Shown: positions 1 to 6,907, counted from the stretch's first letter. The stretch: 13,929 nt of DNA from Acidimicrobiales bacterium (GCA_020631315.1 JAHDHM010000055.1:1-13929); one strand, 5' to 3'. A program made the numbers and translations. Notes: generated from the sequence alone by a model not told the origin.

Positions 1-193
1 TGTCGACGTCGTACGCCGAGTCGACCTCGCTGAGCTTCAGCGGCTTCTCGACGGTCATGCGGTGCGTCGCGGACGGGAAGTAGTCCTCGAACGGGCGCTT
101 GTTGACCGTGATGGTGCCGTCACCGGCACGAAGACGCACGCGAGCGACGGCGCGCTTGCGGCGACCCGTGGATTGGACGAGAGGTGCAGTCAC
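1..193 (-). CDS. rpsI: 30S ribosomal protein S9 (partial, C-terminus beyond window)
   Basis: S9 is a small-subunit head protein whose C-terminal tail reaches the P-site tRNA. Only the first 64 codons are inside the window; the rest lies before base 1. The visible N-terminus contains the family pattern STGRRKRAVARVRL followed by GDGTITVNKRPFEDYF, typical of bacterial S9. The start is a GTG at 191–193, preceded by a GAGGA ribosome binding site at about 202–206. The gene begins 17 bases after the rplM stop, the conserved rplM–rpsI pair, and is probably co-transcribed with it. The identification is secure; the completeness of the gene cannot be judged. Confidence 0.95.
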   Translation of the reverse strand, partial: MTAPLVQSTGRRKRAVARVRLRAGDGTITVNKRPFEDYFPSATHRMTVEKPLKLSEVDSAYDVD

Positions 194-210
194 GTTCGTA
201 GTCCTCGTGC

Positions 211-666
211 TCAGCGGGCGGCGTCGGCCCGGGCGTCGTCGAGCGCCAGCGGCGTGGGCTGCTGGGCGGTGTGGGGGTGATCCGGGCCGGCGTACACCTT
301 GAGCTTGGTCAGCATCTGGGCACCGAGACGGTTCTTCGGCAGCATGCCGCCGATGGTCTTGCGGATGGCGTCCTCGGGCTTGCGGTCGAGGAGGTTCGCG
401 TAGGTCTCCTCCTTCAAGCCGCCCGGGTAACCGGAGTGGCGGTAGACCATCTTCTTGTTGGCCTTGTCGTTGGTCAGCACGACCTTCGACGCGTTGACGA
501 TGATCACGTGATCACCCGTGTCGAGATGCGGGGTGTAGGTCGGCTTGTGCTTGCCACGCAGGATGCGGGCGACCTCGGTGGACATGCGGCCGAGCACGAG
601 ATCCTGCGCATCGACGACGAACCAGTCGCGTTCGATCTCGCCAGCGCTCACGGAGTAGGTACGCAC
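211..666 (-). CDS. rplM: 50S ribosomal protein L13
   Basis: L13 is an early-assembly protein of the large subunit that binds 23S rRNA. The 151-residue product shows the family landmarks in order: [19 protein letters not shown] near residues 15–33, the [15 protein letters not shown] strand, [12 protein letters not shown], and [16 protein letters not shown]. The last 15 or so residues are an Ala/Asp-rich tail of no obvious function. The reading frame stays open upstream to 957, but conservation begins at the GTG at 664–666. That GTG has a good GAGGAAA ribosome binding site at 672–678, so I chose this start. The upstream gap carries its own promoter candidate, which suggests that rplM–rpsI can be transcribed separately from the alpha cluster. 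Confidence 0.96.
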   Translation of the reverse strand: MRTYSVSAGEIERDWFVVDAQDLVLGRMSTEVARILRGKHKPTYTPHLDTGDHVIIVNASKVVLTNDKANKKMVYRHSGYPGGLKEETYANLLDRKPEDAIRKTIGGMLPKNRLGAQMLTKLKVYAGPDHPHTAQQPTPLALDDARADAAR

Positions 667-723
667 GAGAGTTTCCTCGGAAGACTTCGGGGGACGACGG
701 GCCGGCTGCCCAGTCGTCGAAAG

Positions 724-744
724 GGCCCGCACCGTGCGCGGGCC
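724..744 (-). other. GC-rich stem-loop in the rplM leader
   Basis: Bases 724–730 and 738–744 form a perfect 7-bp GC stem with a 7-base loop. On the transcribed strand it is followed by CTTTCG, so it is at best a weak terminator. It would begin almost at the +1 of the promoter candidate just upstream, placing it in the 5' untranslated region about 57 bases before the rplM start. It could be an mRNA-stabilising or regulatory leader structure. L13 autoregulation is known for rplM–rpsI in E. coli, but nothing here shows that this hairpin does that job. Confidence 0.45.
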
Positions 745-752
745 GAAGGGCA

Positions 753-781
753 AGGATAGGGGGTCGGCACCGCATCGGCAA
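753..781 (-). promoter_or_regulatory. sigma70-like promoter candidate for rplM–rpsI
   Basis: On the minus strand a TTGCCG (776–781) resembles a -35 box and a TATCCT (753–758) resembles a -10 box, each with 4 of 6 consensus bases and exactly 17 bases apart. Transcription would start near base 746, giving a leader of about 80 bases before the rplM GTG. The position, in the only sizeable gap before a conserved two-gene unit, supports it. The boxes are weak in isolation, so this is an inference. Confidence 0.5.
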
Positions 782-798
782 TGGTTGATCGCCGATGC
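772..798 (-). repeat. 11-bp inverted repeat overlapping the -35 box
   Basis: Bases 772–782 and 788–798 form an 8-bp perfect stem that extends by three more pairs (one a G–T wobble), with a 5-base loop at 783–787. It lies 25 bases after the truA stop and contains the -35 candidate in its downstream arm. It may be the end-of-transcript hairpin of the alpha cluster, a protein binding site, or both. No T-run follows it. Confidence 0.5.
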
Positions 799-823
799 TT
801 GTGCGACGGGCCCATCGGGCCGG

Positions 824-1576
824 TCAGTCGTCGAACCGCACGTGCTCGAGGCACAGGCCGTGAGGTGGCGCGGGCGTGGTCGCCCTCTCGTGGCTCGACA
901 GGAGCGCGGCCATCTGCTCGGCCCCGCCGCCATCCGCAGCGACCATGACCATGGCACCGACGAGAGACCGCACCATCTGATGGCAGAAGGCGTTCGCCGC
1001 GATGGTCAGGACGAGCTCGTCGCCGATCTCGCACCAGTCACAGCGGTCGACTCGACGCATCAGCGGATCGTCGGGTGTCGCTCCCGATGGGCGTCGGCAC
1101 ATCGAACGAAAGTCGCGCTCTCCCGGCACCGCCGAGGCTGCGGCGTTGAGTTGGTCGATCGCGACCGGGTGCCGACAGAACCAGACCTGGTCAGCTCGAA
1201 GGGGGTCGGGTCGACCGGTCGAGAGCCGATAGCGATACGAACGCTGCCGGGCTGAGAACCGTGCGTGGAAGGTCGCCTCGACCTCCCGGACGTCGCTCAC
1301 CACGATGTGGGCACGGCACAGCTTGTTCACCGACTGCTCGAGCAGACGAGGGTCGAAGTGTGGCGCTGCCGTGTCGAACGACACAACCTGGCCTCGTGCA
1401 TGCACGCCCTTGTCGGTCCGACCTGCGACGTGCAGCGTGACGTCGTGCCGGAGCACCTTGGCGATGGCAGCGGTGAGGTCACCCTCGACCGTGCGAACTC
1501 CGGGATTCGCGGCCCAACCGTGAAATGGCGCGCCGTGATACGCCACCGTCATGGCGACGGTGCGTTGACGGTTCAC
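824..1576 (-). CDS. truA: tRNA pseudouridine(38–40) synthase TruA
   Basis: TruA converts uridines 38, 39 and 40 of the tRNA anticodon arm to pseudouridine in the cytoplasm. The 250-residue protein has the family length. The catalytic aspartate is visible as D55 in [10 protein letters not shown]. Other landmarks are [21 protein letters not shown] (12–32), [16 protein letters not shown] (103–118), DFRSMC (155–160), [13 protein letters not shown] (197–209) and [10 protein letters not shown] near the end. The GTG at 1574–1576 gives the full conserved N-terminus. No clear ribosome binding site precedes it or the internal ATG eight codons later, so the exact start is uncertain. It follows rplQ by 37 bases, the usual actinobacterial order, and is probably read from the alpha-cluster transcript. 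Confidence 0.94.
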   Translation of the reverse strand: MNRQRTVAMTVAYHGAPFHGWAANPGVRTVEGDLTAAIAKVLRHDVTLHVAGRTDKGVHARGQVVSFDTAAPHFDPRLLEQSVNKLCRAHIVVSDVREVEATFHARFSARQRSYRYRLSTGRPDPLRADQVWFCRHPVAIDQLNAAASAVPGERDFRSMCRRPSGATPDDPLMRRVDRCDWCEIGDELVLTIAANAFCHQMVRSLVGAMVMVAADGGGAEQMAALLSSHERATTPAPPHGLCLEHVRFDD

Positions 1577-1613
1577 GAGATCGATCGGCGCGACAGGCCG
1601 AGCGACGTACGGC

Positions 1614-1964
1614 TCAGACGAGCTCGATGCGCGCCATCGGGGCGTTGTCGCCCGGGCGCGGACCCAGCTTCAGGATGCGGGTGTAGCCACCCGGGCGCTC
1701 CTGGTAGCGAGGTGCGATGTCGTCGATGAGCTTCTGGGCCATCTCGACATCACCCATCGTGGAGACGATCTGACGGTGGTTGTGGAGACCACCCTTCTTC
1801 GCCTTGGTGATGAGCTTCTCGGCGTACGGGCGCAGGGCCTTGGCCTTGGCCTCGGTGGTGTCGATGGCCTCAGCGGCGAACAGCGACGCGGCGAGGTTCG
1901 CCATCATGGCCTTCTGGTGCGACGCGGAACCGCCGAATCGCTTTCCCTTCGTGGGCGTGGGCAT
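1614..1964 (-). CDS. rplQ: 50S ribosomal protein L17
   Basis: L17 is a large-subunit protein located near the peptide exit region. The 116-residue product is the compact bacterial form. It opens with [20 protein letters not shown] and continues with the [29 protein letters not shown] and [20 protein letters not shown] landmarks that define the family. The ATG at 1962–1964 follows an AGGAG ribosome binding site that begins next to the rpoA stop. The gap to rpoA is 11 bases, so the two are co-transcribed as in most bacteria. Nothing odd was seen. Confidence 0.97.
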   Translation of the reverse strand: MPTPTKGKRFGGSASHQKAMMANLAASLFAAEAIDTTEAKAKALRPYAEKLITKAKKGGLHNHRQIVSTMGDVEMAQKLIDDIAPRYQERPGGYTRILKLGPRPGDNAPMARIELV

Positions 1965-1975
1965 CTCGGCTCCTA

Positions 1976-2921
1976 CTAGGCGCTCGTGGCGGACATGCCG
2001 CGCAGGGCCAGGCCGCGCTCGTCGAGCTTGACGATGACCTCGTCGAGCGACTTCTGGCCGAAGTTGGTGATGGAGAGCAGGTCGTCGGGGCTCTTGGTGA
2101 GGAGCTCGCCGATGGTGTTGACCTGGACCCGCTTGAGGCAGTTGCGGGGACGCTCCGACAGGTCGAGGTCCTCGATCGGCAGGTCGAGATCGGGCGAGCC
2201 GCCGGCTGCTGCCGGGAGTTCGCCGACGTCGAGGCCGAGCTCTTCGTCGCTGAGGTCGGCGATCAGGCCGACGAGGGTCTGCAGCGTCGCAGCGGCGGAG
2301 GCAAGCGCGTCACGCGGTGCCATCGAACCGTCGGTCTCGATGTCGAGGACCAGGCGGTCGAAGTTCGTGCTCTGCTCGACTCGGGTCGGCTCGACGTCGA
2401 GAGCGACGCGGCGCACCGGCGAGAAGATGGCGTCGACGGGGACGACACCGATGGTCGTCGACGAGGCTGCCGTGGTCGAGTTGCGGTAGCCACGACCCTG
2501 CTCGACCGTGAGGTCGGCGGCGAGGCGGCCGTTCTCGTTGAGCGTCGCGATGCGCAGCTCGGGGTTCATGCACTCGACGTCTGGCGGGAGCTGGATGTCA
2601 CCGGCGACGACATCGCCGGGACCGCGGGCGTCGAGACGCACCGAGACCGGCTCGACGGACTCCGACGCGAGCACCACGTCCTTCAGGTTGAGGATGATGT
2701 CGGTGACGTCGTCGACCACACCCTGGATGGTGTCGAACTCGTGAAGAGCGTCGTCGAAGTTGACTTGGGTGATGGCTGCCCCCGGGATGGACGAGAGCAG
2801 AGTACGGAGAGTTGCCGAGCGTGAAGCCGAAGCCTGGCTCGAGCGGGCCGATCGCGAACTTCTGACGGTTGCCCTCCTCGTCGCCGAGGGGTTCCACCGT
2901 GGGCCGCTGCATGGTGAGCAT
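1976..2921 (-). CDS. rpoA: RNA polymerase alpha subunit, frameshifted as sequenced
   Basis: Alpha dimerises to nucleate RNA polymerase assembly, and its C-terminal domain contacts UP elements and activators. The gene starts at the ATG at 2919–2921 with an AGGAG site at 2932–2936. The first frame reads [20 protein letters not shown] through FGFTLGNS (residues 1–38), then loses homology. The homology resumes in another frame at base 2803 as [20 protein letters not shown] and runs to the stop at 1976. The family pattern GN-x-LRR-x-LLSS is interrupted: 7 bases stand between the Asn and Thr codons where 12 are expected, a net loss of 5. Restoring them would give about 316 residues. The rest is normal: [25 protein letters not shown], and an alpha C-terminal domain with [18 protein letters not shown]. 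For an essential gene a sequence error is the likeliest cause. Confidence 0.93.
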
Positions 2922-2959
2922 CTGGCGCTGACTCCTGGAGTGCTGCTGGGTCGGAGGAC

Positions 2960-3577
2960 TTACTTGCTGTACAGCTCGACGATGAGCTGCTCGCGAACGG
3001 GCATGTCGATCTGCTCACGCGACGGGTTCTCGCGAACCGTCACCTGCTGACCGCCGTCACCGGCCTCGAGCCACGCAGGAACGGCACGGTCGAGCACGTC
3101 CATGTTCCAGCGGATCGTGACGATCTCGCGGGACTTGTCGCGCAGCTCGATGACGTCGCCGGGACGCACGCGGTAGCTGGGGATGTTGACGCGACGGCCG
3201 TTCACGTTGATGTGGCCGTGCGACACGAACTGACGAGCCTGGGGACGGGTCGCCGCCCAGCCGGAGCGGTAGACGACGTTGTCGAGGCGACGCTCGAGCA
3301 GCTCGAGGAGGACGTGACCGGTGACGCCTTGGCGGCGGCTGGCCTCGTCGTAGATGTTGCGGAACTGTCGCTCGTTGATGCCGTAGGAGAAGCGGGCCTT
3401 CTGCTTCTCCTGCAGCTGCACGAGGTACTCGGAGTTCGAGTTGCGACGACGGGTGCGTCCGTGGTCACCCGGCGGGTAGGGACGACGGTCGAGCGCCTTG
3501 GTCTCGCCCGCAGTTCCCCAGATGTTGGTGCCCAGGCGACGCGAAACGCGTGCCTTCGGTCCGGTGTAGCGCGCCAT
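2960..3577 (-). CDS. rpsD: 30S ribosomal protein S4 (cysteine-free type)
   Basis: S4 nucleates 16S rRNA folding in the body of the small subunit and, in other bacteria, represses the alpha operon. The 205-residue product starts [20 protein letters not shown] and has the S4 RNA-binding fold at about residues 93–155 ([20 protein letters not shown], then [15 protein letters not shown]). The N-terminal region lacks the Cys cluster of zinc-binding S4 proteins, so this is the zinc-independent form. The frame is open to 3841, but the ATG at 3575–3577 matches the family start and has a strong GGAGGG site at 3585–3590. It begins 2 bases after the rpsK stop, so the genes are translationally close-coupled. 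Confidence 0.97.
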   Translation of the reverse strand: MARYTGPKARVSRRLGTNIWGTAGETKALDRRPYPPGDHGRTRRRNSNSEYLVQLQEKQKARFSYGINERQFRNIYDEASRRQGVTGHVLLELLERRLDNVVYRSGWAATRPQARQFVSHGHINVNGRRVNIPSYRVRPGDVIELRDKSREIVTIRWNMDVLDRAVPAWLEAGDGGQQVTVRENPSREQIDMPVREQLIVELYSK

Positions 3578-3579
3578 CG

Positions 3580-3978
3580 TCAGACCCTCCGACGCTTCGG
3601 CGGCCGGCAGCCGTTGTGCGGCACCGGCGTGACGTCCTTGATACCCGTGATCTCGATGCCAGTGTTCTGGATCGAGCGGATGGCGGTCTCGCGACCCGAA
3701 CCCGGGCCCTTGACCTCGATGTCGACCTTGCGCACGCCGTGCTCCATGGCACGACGGGCCGCCTGCTCGGCAGCCTGCTGGGCTGCGAACGGGGTCGACT
3801 TGCGGGATCCCTTGAAACCGACGTTGCCGGCTGAGGCCCACGACAGGGTGTTCCCCTGCAGGTCGGTGAAGGTGATGATCGTGTTGTTGAACGAGCTCTT
3901 GATGTGCGCGACGCCGTGCGTCACGTTCTTGCGCTCACGACGACGGGGGCGACGTCCCCCGGCTGCTGGCTTTGCCAT
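3580..3978 (-). CDS. rpsK: 30S ribosomal protein S11
   Basis: S11 sits on the platform of the small subunit near the E-site codon. The 132-residue product has a basic N-terminus (about residues 8–17), [20 protein letters not shown], the [21 protein letters not shown] segment, [13 protein letters not shown] at about 89–101, and the terminal [18 protein letters not shown] signature. Length and motifs match the family fully. It starts at an ATG 29 bases after rpsM, with an AAGGA site, and ends 2 bases before rpsD. Confidence 0.97.
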   Translation of the reverse strand: MAKPAAGGRRPRRRERKNVTHGVAHIKSSFNNTIITFTDLQGNTLSWASAGNVGFKGSRKSTPFAAQQAAEQAARRAMEHGVRKVDIEVKGPGSGRETAIRSIQNTGIEITGIKDVTPVPHNGCRPPKRRRV

Positions 3979-4007
3979 TGTGCTATCCGGTCCTTAAACC
4001 CTCAGAA

Positions 4008-4388
4008 CTACTTCCGCGGGGCCTTCTTCTTGCCGGCCACGGTGCGCTTCGGGCCCTTGCGGGTCCGAGCATTGGTGTGTGTCCGCTGGCCACGCACGGG
4101 AAGACCACGACGGTGGCGCAGCCCCTGGTAGCAGCCGATCTCCATCTTGCGCTTGATGTCCTGGGACACGTCGCGGCGGAGGTCACCCTCGATCTTGTAG
4201 TTCGAGTCGATGAAGGCGCGGATCTTGTTGACCTCTTCATCGGTCAGGTCACGGACCCGCGTGGACGGGTGGATGCCCGTGCCCTCGCAGATGTCCTGAG
4301 CGGTCTTGCGACCGATGCCGTAGAGGTAGGTGAGCGAGATCTCGACTCGCTTCTCCCGAGGGATGTCGATACCGGCGATGCGTGCCAT
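4008..4388 (-). CDS. rpsM: 30S ribosomal protein S13
   Basis: S13 lies in the head of the small subunit and makes bridges to L5 and to the P-site tRNA. The 126-residue product begins [20 protein letters not shown]. It shows the helix-hairpin-helix segment [14 protein letters not shown] (21–34), the [20 protein letters not shown] signature (91–110), and a lysine-rich tail expected to reach the tRNA. The ATG at 4386–4388 follows an AGGAG site that overlaps the rpmJ stop codon, so ribosomes finishing rpmJ can pass directly to it. Confidence 0.97.
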   Translation of the reverse strand: MARIAGIDIPREKRVEISLTYLYGIGRKTAQDICEGTGIHPSTRVRDLTDEEVNKIRAFIDSNYKIEGDLRRDVSQDIKRKMEIGCYQGLRHRRGLPVRGQRTHTNARTRKGPKRTVAGKKKAPRK

Positions 4389-4401
4389 GGCGTTGTGTCT
4401 C

Positions 4402-4515
4402 CTAGCCCTGACGCTGCTTGTGGCGCGGGTTGCTGCAGATCACCTGGACACGGCCGCGACGACGGATGACGCGGCACTTGTCACAGATGCGCTTGACGCT
4501 GGGTTGAACCTTCAT
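4402..4515 (-). CDS. rpmJ: 50S ribosomal protein L36 (zinc-binding type)
   Basis: L36 is the smallest large-subunit protein and binds near 23S rRNA helices at the factor-binding side. The 37-residue product begins [20 protein letters not shown] and ends with [13 protein letters not shown]. It carries the zinc ligand set C11, C14, C27 and H32, so it is the Cys-containing primary form rather than the zinc-free paralogue. The ATG at 4513–4515 has a GAGGAA site at 4522–4527. It sits between infA and rpsM, its standard place. Size, ligands and context agree, so the call is firm despite its shortness. Confidence 0.96.
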   Translation of the reverse strand: MKVQPSVKRICDKCRVIRRRGRVQVICSNPRHKQRQG

Positions 4516-4530
4516 TGCAAATTCCTCGTG

Positions 4531-4544
4531 GTCCCGAGCGGGAC
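4531..4544 (-). other. stem-loop just upstream of the rpmJ ribosome binding site
   Basis: GTCCC and GGGAC (4531–4535 and 4540–4544) form a perfect 5-bp stem with a 4-base loop. It ends 3 bases before the rpmJ GAGGAA site. A second perfect stem-loop of GGCGCC arms with a 3-base loop lies at 4572–4586, immediately after the infA stop. Together they structure the 73-base infA–rpmJ gap. A role in setting rpmJ or rpsM translation is possible but unproven. Confidence 0.4.
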
Positions 4545-4588
4545 GTGGTGCCGGCGGCGCCGACGGATGGTGGCGCCATGGGCGCCGG

Positions 4589-4876
4589 TCACTTGTACCG
4601 ATAGGTGATGCGGCCTCGGGTCAGGTCATAGGGCGTGAGCTCGACCTGGACACGGTCTCCGGGGAGGATTCGGATGTAGTGCATCCGCATCTTCCCGCTG
4701 ATGTGGGCCAACACGCTGTGGCCGTTGTCCAGCTCCACACGGAAGCTGGCGCCGGGGAGGGGTTCTACGACTTTCCCCTCGAGGACGATGACGTCGTCTT
4801 TCGGTTTCGGCAGGGTCTCGATCTCCAGTTCGGTGACGCCCTCGTGCCACGTCGGCCGACGAGCGAGGGGCGCCAT
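4589..4876 (-). CDS. infA: translation initiation factor IF-1
   Basis: IF-1 binds the A site of the 30S subunit during initiation. The conserved part is a single OB-fold: [20 protein letters not shown], then [20 protein letters not shown], then [20 protein letters not shown] ending RGRITYRYK. It is unmistakably actinobacterial IF-1. The only standard start codon in frame is the ATG at 4874–4876, which gives 95 residues, about 22 more than the usual 72–73, and has no visible ribosome binding site. Family members normally begin right before the PKPKDDVIV stretch, where this sequence has CTG (4811–4813) with GGAG 9 bases upstream. I give the ATG frame but regard the true start as open. It is the first gene of the alpha cluster here. 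Confidence 0.9.
   Translation of the reverse strand: MAPLARRPTWHEGVTELEIETLPKPKDDVIVLEGKVVEPLPGASFRVELDNGHSVLAHISGKMRMHYIRILPGDRVQVELTPYDLTRGRITYRYK
4811..4826 (-). promoter_or_regulatory. alternative infA start: GGAG and CTG codon
   Basis: GGAG at 4823–4826 stands 9 bases before an in-frame CTG at 4811–4813. Starting there would give a 74-residue IF-1 of normal length, [10 protein letters not shown] in frame, with the CTG read as Met. CTG starts are rare, so this competes with the ATG 63 bases upstream. The good spacing and the lack of any such site before the ATG favour considering it. Confidence 0.4.
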
Positions 4877-4949
4877 CGTGAATGCAGTCGTTGCGAATGG
4901 GGAGGGCCGGAGCGGCGAACGACTGCTGTCGGGGACGTGCCTCGACGAA

Positions 4950-4995
4950 GGGCGCTCTCGGCCAGCGGATCAGCATAGCGGTCACAAGAGCGCCC
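4950..4995 (-). repeat. 9-bp inverted repeat spanning the infA promoter candidate
   Basis: AGAGCGCCC at 4987–4995 and GGGCGCTCT at 4950–4958 (plus-strand reading) are perfect reverse complements, with a 28-base spacer. One arm lies in the promoter spacer region and the other just after the expected transcription start, so the pair flanks the -10 box. It begins 14 bases after the adk stop. It could be an operator, or a hairpin ending the spc transcript, although no T-run follows. Confidence 0.5.
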
Positions 4996-5000
4996 GCCAA
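4972..5000 (-). promoter_or_regulatory. sigma70-like promoter candidate for the infA–truA cluster
   Basis: Minus-strand TTGGCG at 4995–5000 and TATGCT at 4972–4977 each match 4 of 6 consensus bases and are exactly 17 bases apart. Transcription would start near 4965, about 90 bases before the infA ATG. The location at the spc–alpha boundary, in one of only two sizeable gaps in the window, makes a promoter biologically sensible. It has the same architecture as the rplM candidate. Confidence 0.5.
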
Positions 5001-5009
5001 GTGCCGGTT

Positions 5010-5570
5010 TCAGCCGCGGTGGGTGTCGATCACCTCCGCGACACGCCGTTCGACCACGTCTTCTGCGGCGTGGCCGTCGACAGCCACCACGCGCTCGGCG
5101 TAGTGCTGCACCAGGGGTGCCGTCTGTTCCTCGTAGAGGTCCAGGCGGCGGCGAATGGCGTCCTCGGTGTCGTCGGCTCGACCACGGGCGAGCATGCGCT
5201 CGATGACGATCTCGTCGGGCACCTCGATGCTGACGACGAGGTCGATGCCACCGGGTGCCAGGGTACCGTCGAGCCATTCGGCCTGGGCGGCGGTCCGGGG
5301 GAACCCGTCGAGCAGGAAACCGGGGGCGGCATCGTCCTGAGCGAGGCGCTCTTCGACGATGGCCATCATGAGGTCATCCGGGACGAGGTCCCCGGCATCC
5401 ATGATCGACTTGGCGCGCAGGCCGAGTTCCGTGCCGGCAGCGACGGCGGCGCGGAGCATGTCACCGGTCGAGACGTGCGGGATGCCGTAGCGCTCGGACA
5501 GGCGCACGCACTGCGTGCCCTTGCCGGCGCCCTGGCGGCCCAGGACGATGAGCTTCAGGGAGTCGCTCAC
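5010..5570 (-). CDS. adk: adenylate kinase (short, lid-reduced form)
   Basis: Adenylate kinase interconverts ATP plus AMP with two ADP in the cytoplasm. The 186-residue protein shows the P-loop GRQGAGKGTQ (11–20), STGDMLR (34–40), LVPDDL (62–67) and the AMP-site segment GFLLDGFPRT (84–93). The lid is the short type: from RMLARGRADD (125–134) it passes directly to DAIRRRLDLYEEQT, without the roughly 30-residue Cys-bearing insertion of long bacterial forms. This fits actinobacterial enzymes. The start is a GTG at 5568–5570 whose last bases form the secY stop (GTGA overlap), with GAGGG upstream inside secY. Translational coupling to secY is therefore likely. Confidence 0.96.
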   Translation of the reverse strand: MSDSLKLIVLGRQGAGKGTQCVRLSERYGIPHVSTGDMLRAAVAAGTELGLRAKSIMDAGDLVPDDLMMAIVEERLAQDDAAPGFLLDGFPRTAAQAEWLDGTLAPGGIDLVVSIEVPDEIVIERMLARGRADDTEDAIRRRLDLYEEQTAPLVQHYAERVVAVDGHAAEDVVERRVAEVIDTHRG

Positions 5571-6907
5571 TTCAGGAATCCCTCGTAGTTGCGCATCATC
5601 AACTGGCTGTCGACCTGCTTCATGGTCTCGAGCGCCACACCGGCGGCGATGAGGATCGACACACCGCCGAACGAGATGGCCGCACCGGTGCCACCGTGGC
5701 CGCCACCGGTGGCTGCGCTGAGGTCAGGCGCGGTGAGCGCGATGAGGACCGTGGGCACGAGGGCGACGGCGGCGATGAAGAGAGCACCTGGCAACGTGAT
5801 GCGGGACAGCACCTTGGCGAGGTAGCGCTCGGTCTGTGGGCCCGGACGGATACCCGGGATGAAGCCGCCCTGCTTCCGGATGTTGTCGGCCTGCTTCACG
5901 GGGTCGAAGGTGATCGCCGTGTAGAAGTAGGCGAACCCGATGATCATGAAGCCGAAGACGAGGATGTAGACGATGTTCGACGGATCGGTGAGGTAGTCGT
6001 TGACGATCGTCTGGAACCACTCGAAGTTGATCACATTCGCGAGCAGCACCGGCAGGTAGAGCACCGAGCTGGCGAAGATGATCGGGATGACGCCGGACTG
6101 GTTGACCTTCAGCGGGATGTAGGTGCTCTGGCCACCGTAGAGACGGCGACCCATCTGACGCTTGGCGAACTGCACCGGGATGCGGCGCTGACCCTGCTCC
6201 ACGAAGATGATCGCCACCATCAGTGCGATGGCGCACAGCAGGGCGATGATCAGGTAGAAGGTGCCTTCGGTGGCCTGCAGACGGGCACCATCGAAGGGGA
6301 TCGCAGCGACCACGGAGGCGAAGATCAACAGCGACATGCCGTTGCCGACGCCCCGCTGGCTGATGAGCTCGCCCATCCACATGAGCAGCGCGGTCCCTGC
6401 CGTGAGCGACAAGATCACGAGCATGACGCGCGGCACGGCGAAGTCCTCGAGGACCTGCACGCCGGTCGTGTTGCCCAGCGCACCGCCGCCGCCCCGACCG
6501 AACACGAAGGTGATGCCCGTGGCCTGGAGGAAGGCGATGACGAGGGTGAGGTAGCGGGTGTACTGCGTGATCTTGCGCTGACCGACCGCACCCTGCTGCT
6601 GCAACTCCTCGAGCCGCGGGATGGCGACCGTGAGGATCTGCATGATGATCGACGCCGTGATGTACGGCATGATCCCGAGGGCGAAGATCGCGAAGTTGGT
6701 GAGCGCGCCACCCGAGAACAGGTTCAGGATGCCGAGCACACCGCCGCTGGTCTCTGCGGTGTCACGCAGCACGACGACCTGGTCGAAGTCGATGCCCGGA
6801 ACCGGGATCTGGGATCCGACGCGGTAGAGCGCCAGGATCGTGATCGTGAACAGGATCTTCGTTCGAAGATCCGGCACCTTGAAGATGTTGCGCATGCTCG
6901 CGAGCAC
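5567..6907 (-). CDS. secY: preprotein translocase channel subunit SecY
   Basis: SecY forms the membrane channel of the Sec translocon. The 446-residue protein has the expected ten hydrophobic segments, starting with TKILFTITILALYRVGSQIP. The plug region GILNLFSGGALTNFAIFALG and the cytoplasmic loop GGFIPGIRPGPQTE, with its conserved arginine, are visible, as is RGVGNGMSLLIFA. Two glycine-rich stretches (FGRGGGGALG and ATGGGHGGTGA) lie in loops. The GTG at 6905–6907 has an AGGAGA site at 6913–6918 and is preferred over the ATG four codons later. It follows rplO by 45 bases across a stem-loop and overlaps adk by 4 bases. Confidence 0.97.
   Translation of the reverse strand: MLASMRNIFKVPDLRTKILFTITILALYRVGSQIPVPGIDFDQVVVLRDTAETSGGVLGILNLFSGGALTNFAIFALGIMPYITASIIMQILTVAIPRLEELQQQGAVGQRKITQYTRYLTLVIAFLQATGITFVFGRGGGGALGNTTGVQVLEDFAVPRVMLVILSLTAGTALLMWMGELISQRGVGNGMSLLIFASVVAAIPFDGARLQATEGTFYLIIALLCAIALMVAIIFVEQGQRRIPVQFAKRQMGRRLYGGQSTYIPLKVNQSGVIPIIFASSVLYLPVLLANVINFEWFQTIVNDYLTDPSNIVYILVFGFMIIGFAYFYTAITFDPVKQADNIRKQGGFIPGIRPGPQTERYLAKVLSRITLPGALFIAAVALVPTVLIALTAPDLSAATGGGHGGTGAAISFGGVSILIAAGVALETMKQVDSQLMMRNYEGFLK

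Larger units (their letters stand above)
667..823 (-). other. intergenic leader between truA and rplM
   Basis: This 157-base gap has no gene. From the truA end it holds: a short GC hairpin at 809–821 (5-bp stem, 3-base loop); a longer hairpin at 772–798; a promoter candidate at 753–781; a GC hairpin at 724–744; and the rplM ribosome binding site at 672–678. None of the hairpins is followed by a convincing run of Ts on the transcribed strand, the best being TTT after the 724–744 stem. Classical intrinsic termination is therefore unproven. Confidence 0.7.
4877..5009 (-). other. intergenic region between adk and infA, no map gene
   Basis: This 133-base gap has no coding capacity for a known gene. 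It holds an inverted repeat at 4950–4995 and a promoter candidate at 4972–5000, followed by about 90 bases of leader. Many actinobacteria carry map (methionine aminopeptidase) between adk and infA; it is absent here. Confidence 0.7.

Noticed and set aside
809..821. Short hairpin after truA as an intrinsic terminator
   Set aside because: It has only a 5-bp stem and no following T-run; too weak to call.
211..957. Longer version of L13 with about 97 extra N-terminal residues
   Set aside because: The extra part runs through the non-coding leader and into truA, shows no conservation, and a good ribosome binding site fixes the start at 666.
2804..2810. Programmed +1 ribosomal frameshift in rpoA
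   Set aside because: A shift at CCG-T would restore the frame but delete the LRR motif required for assembly, and no known slippery signal is present; an error in the sequence explains all the facts better.
2598..2921. A separate 107-residue protein starting at the rpoA ATG
   Set aside because: Its first 38 residues are the alpha N-terminus; the remainder is out-of-frame rpoA sequence caused by the 5-base loss.
2960..3841. Extended S4 starting within rpsK
   Set aside because: The extension is an alternate frame of rpsK; the conserved S4 start at 3577 has a strong ribosome binding site.
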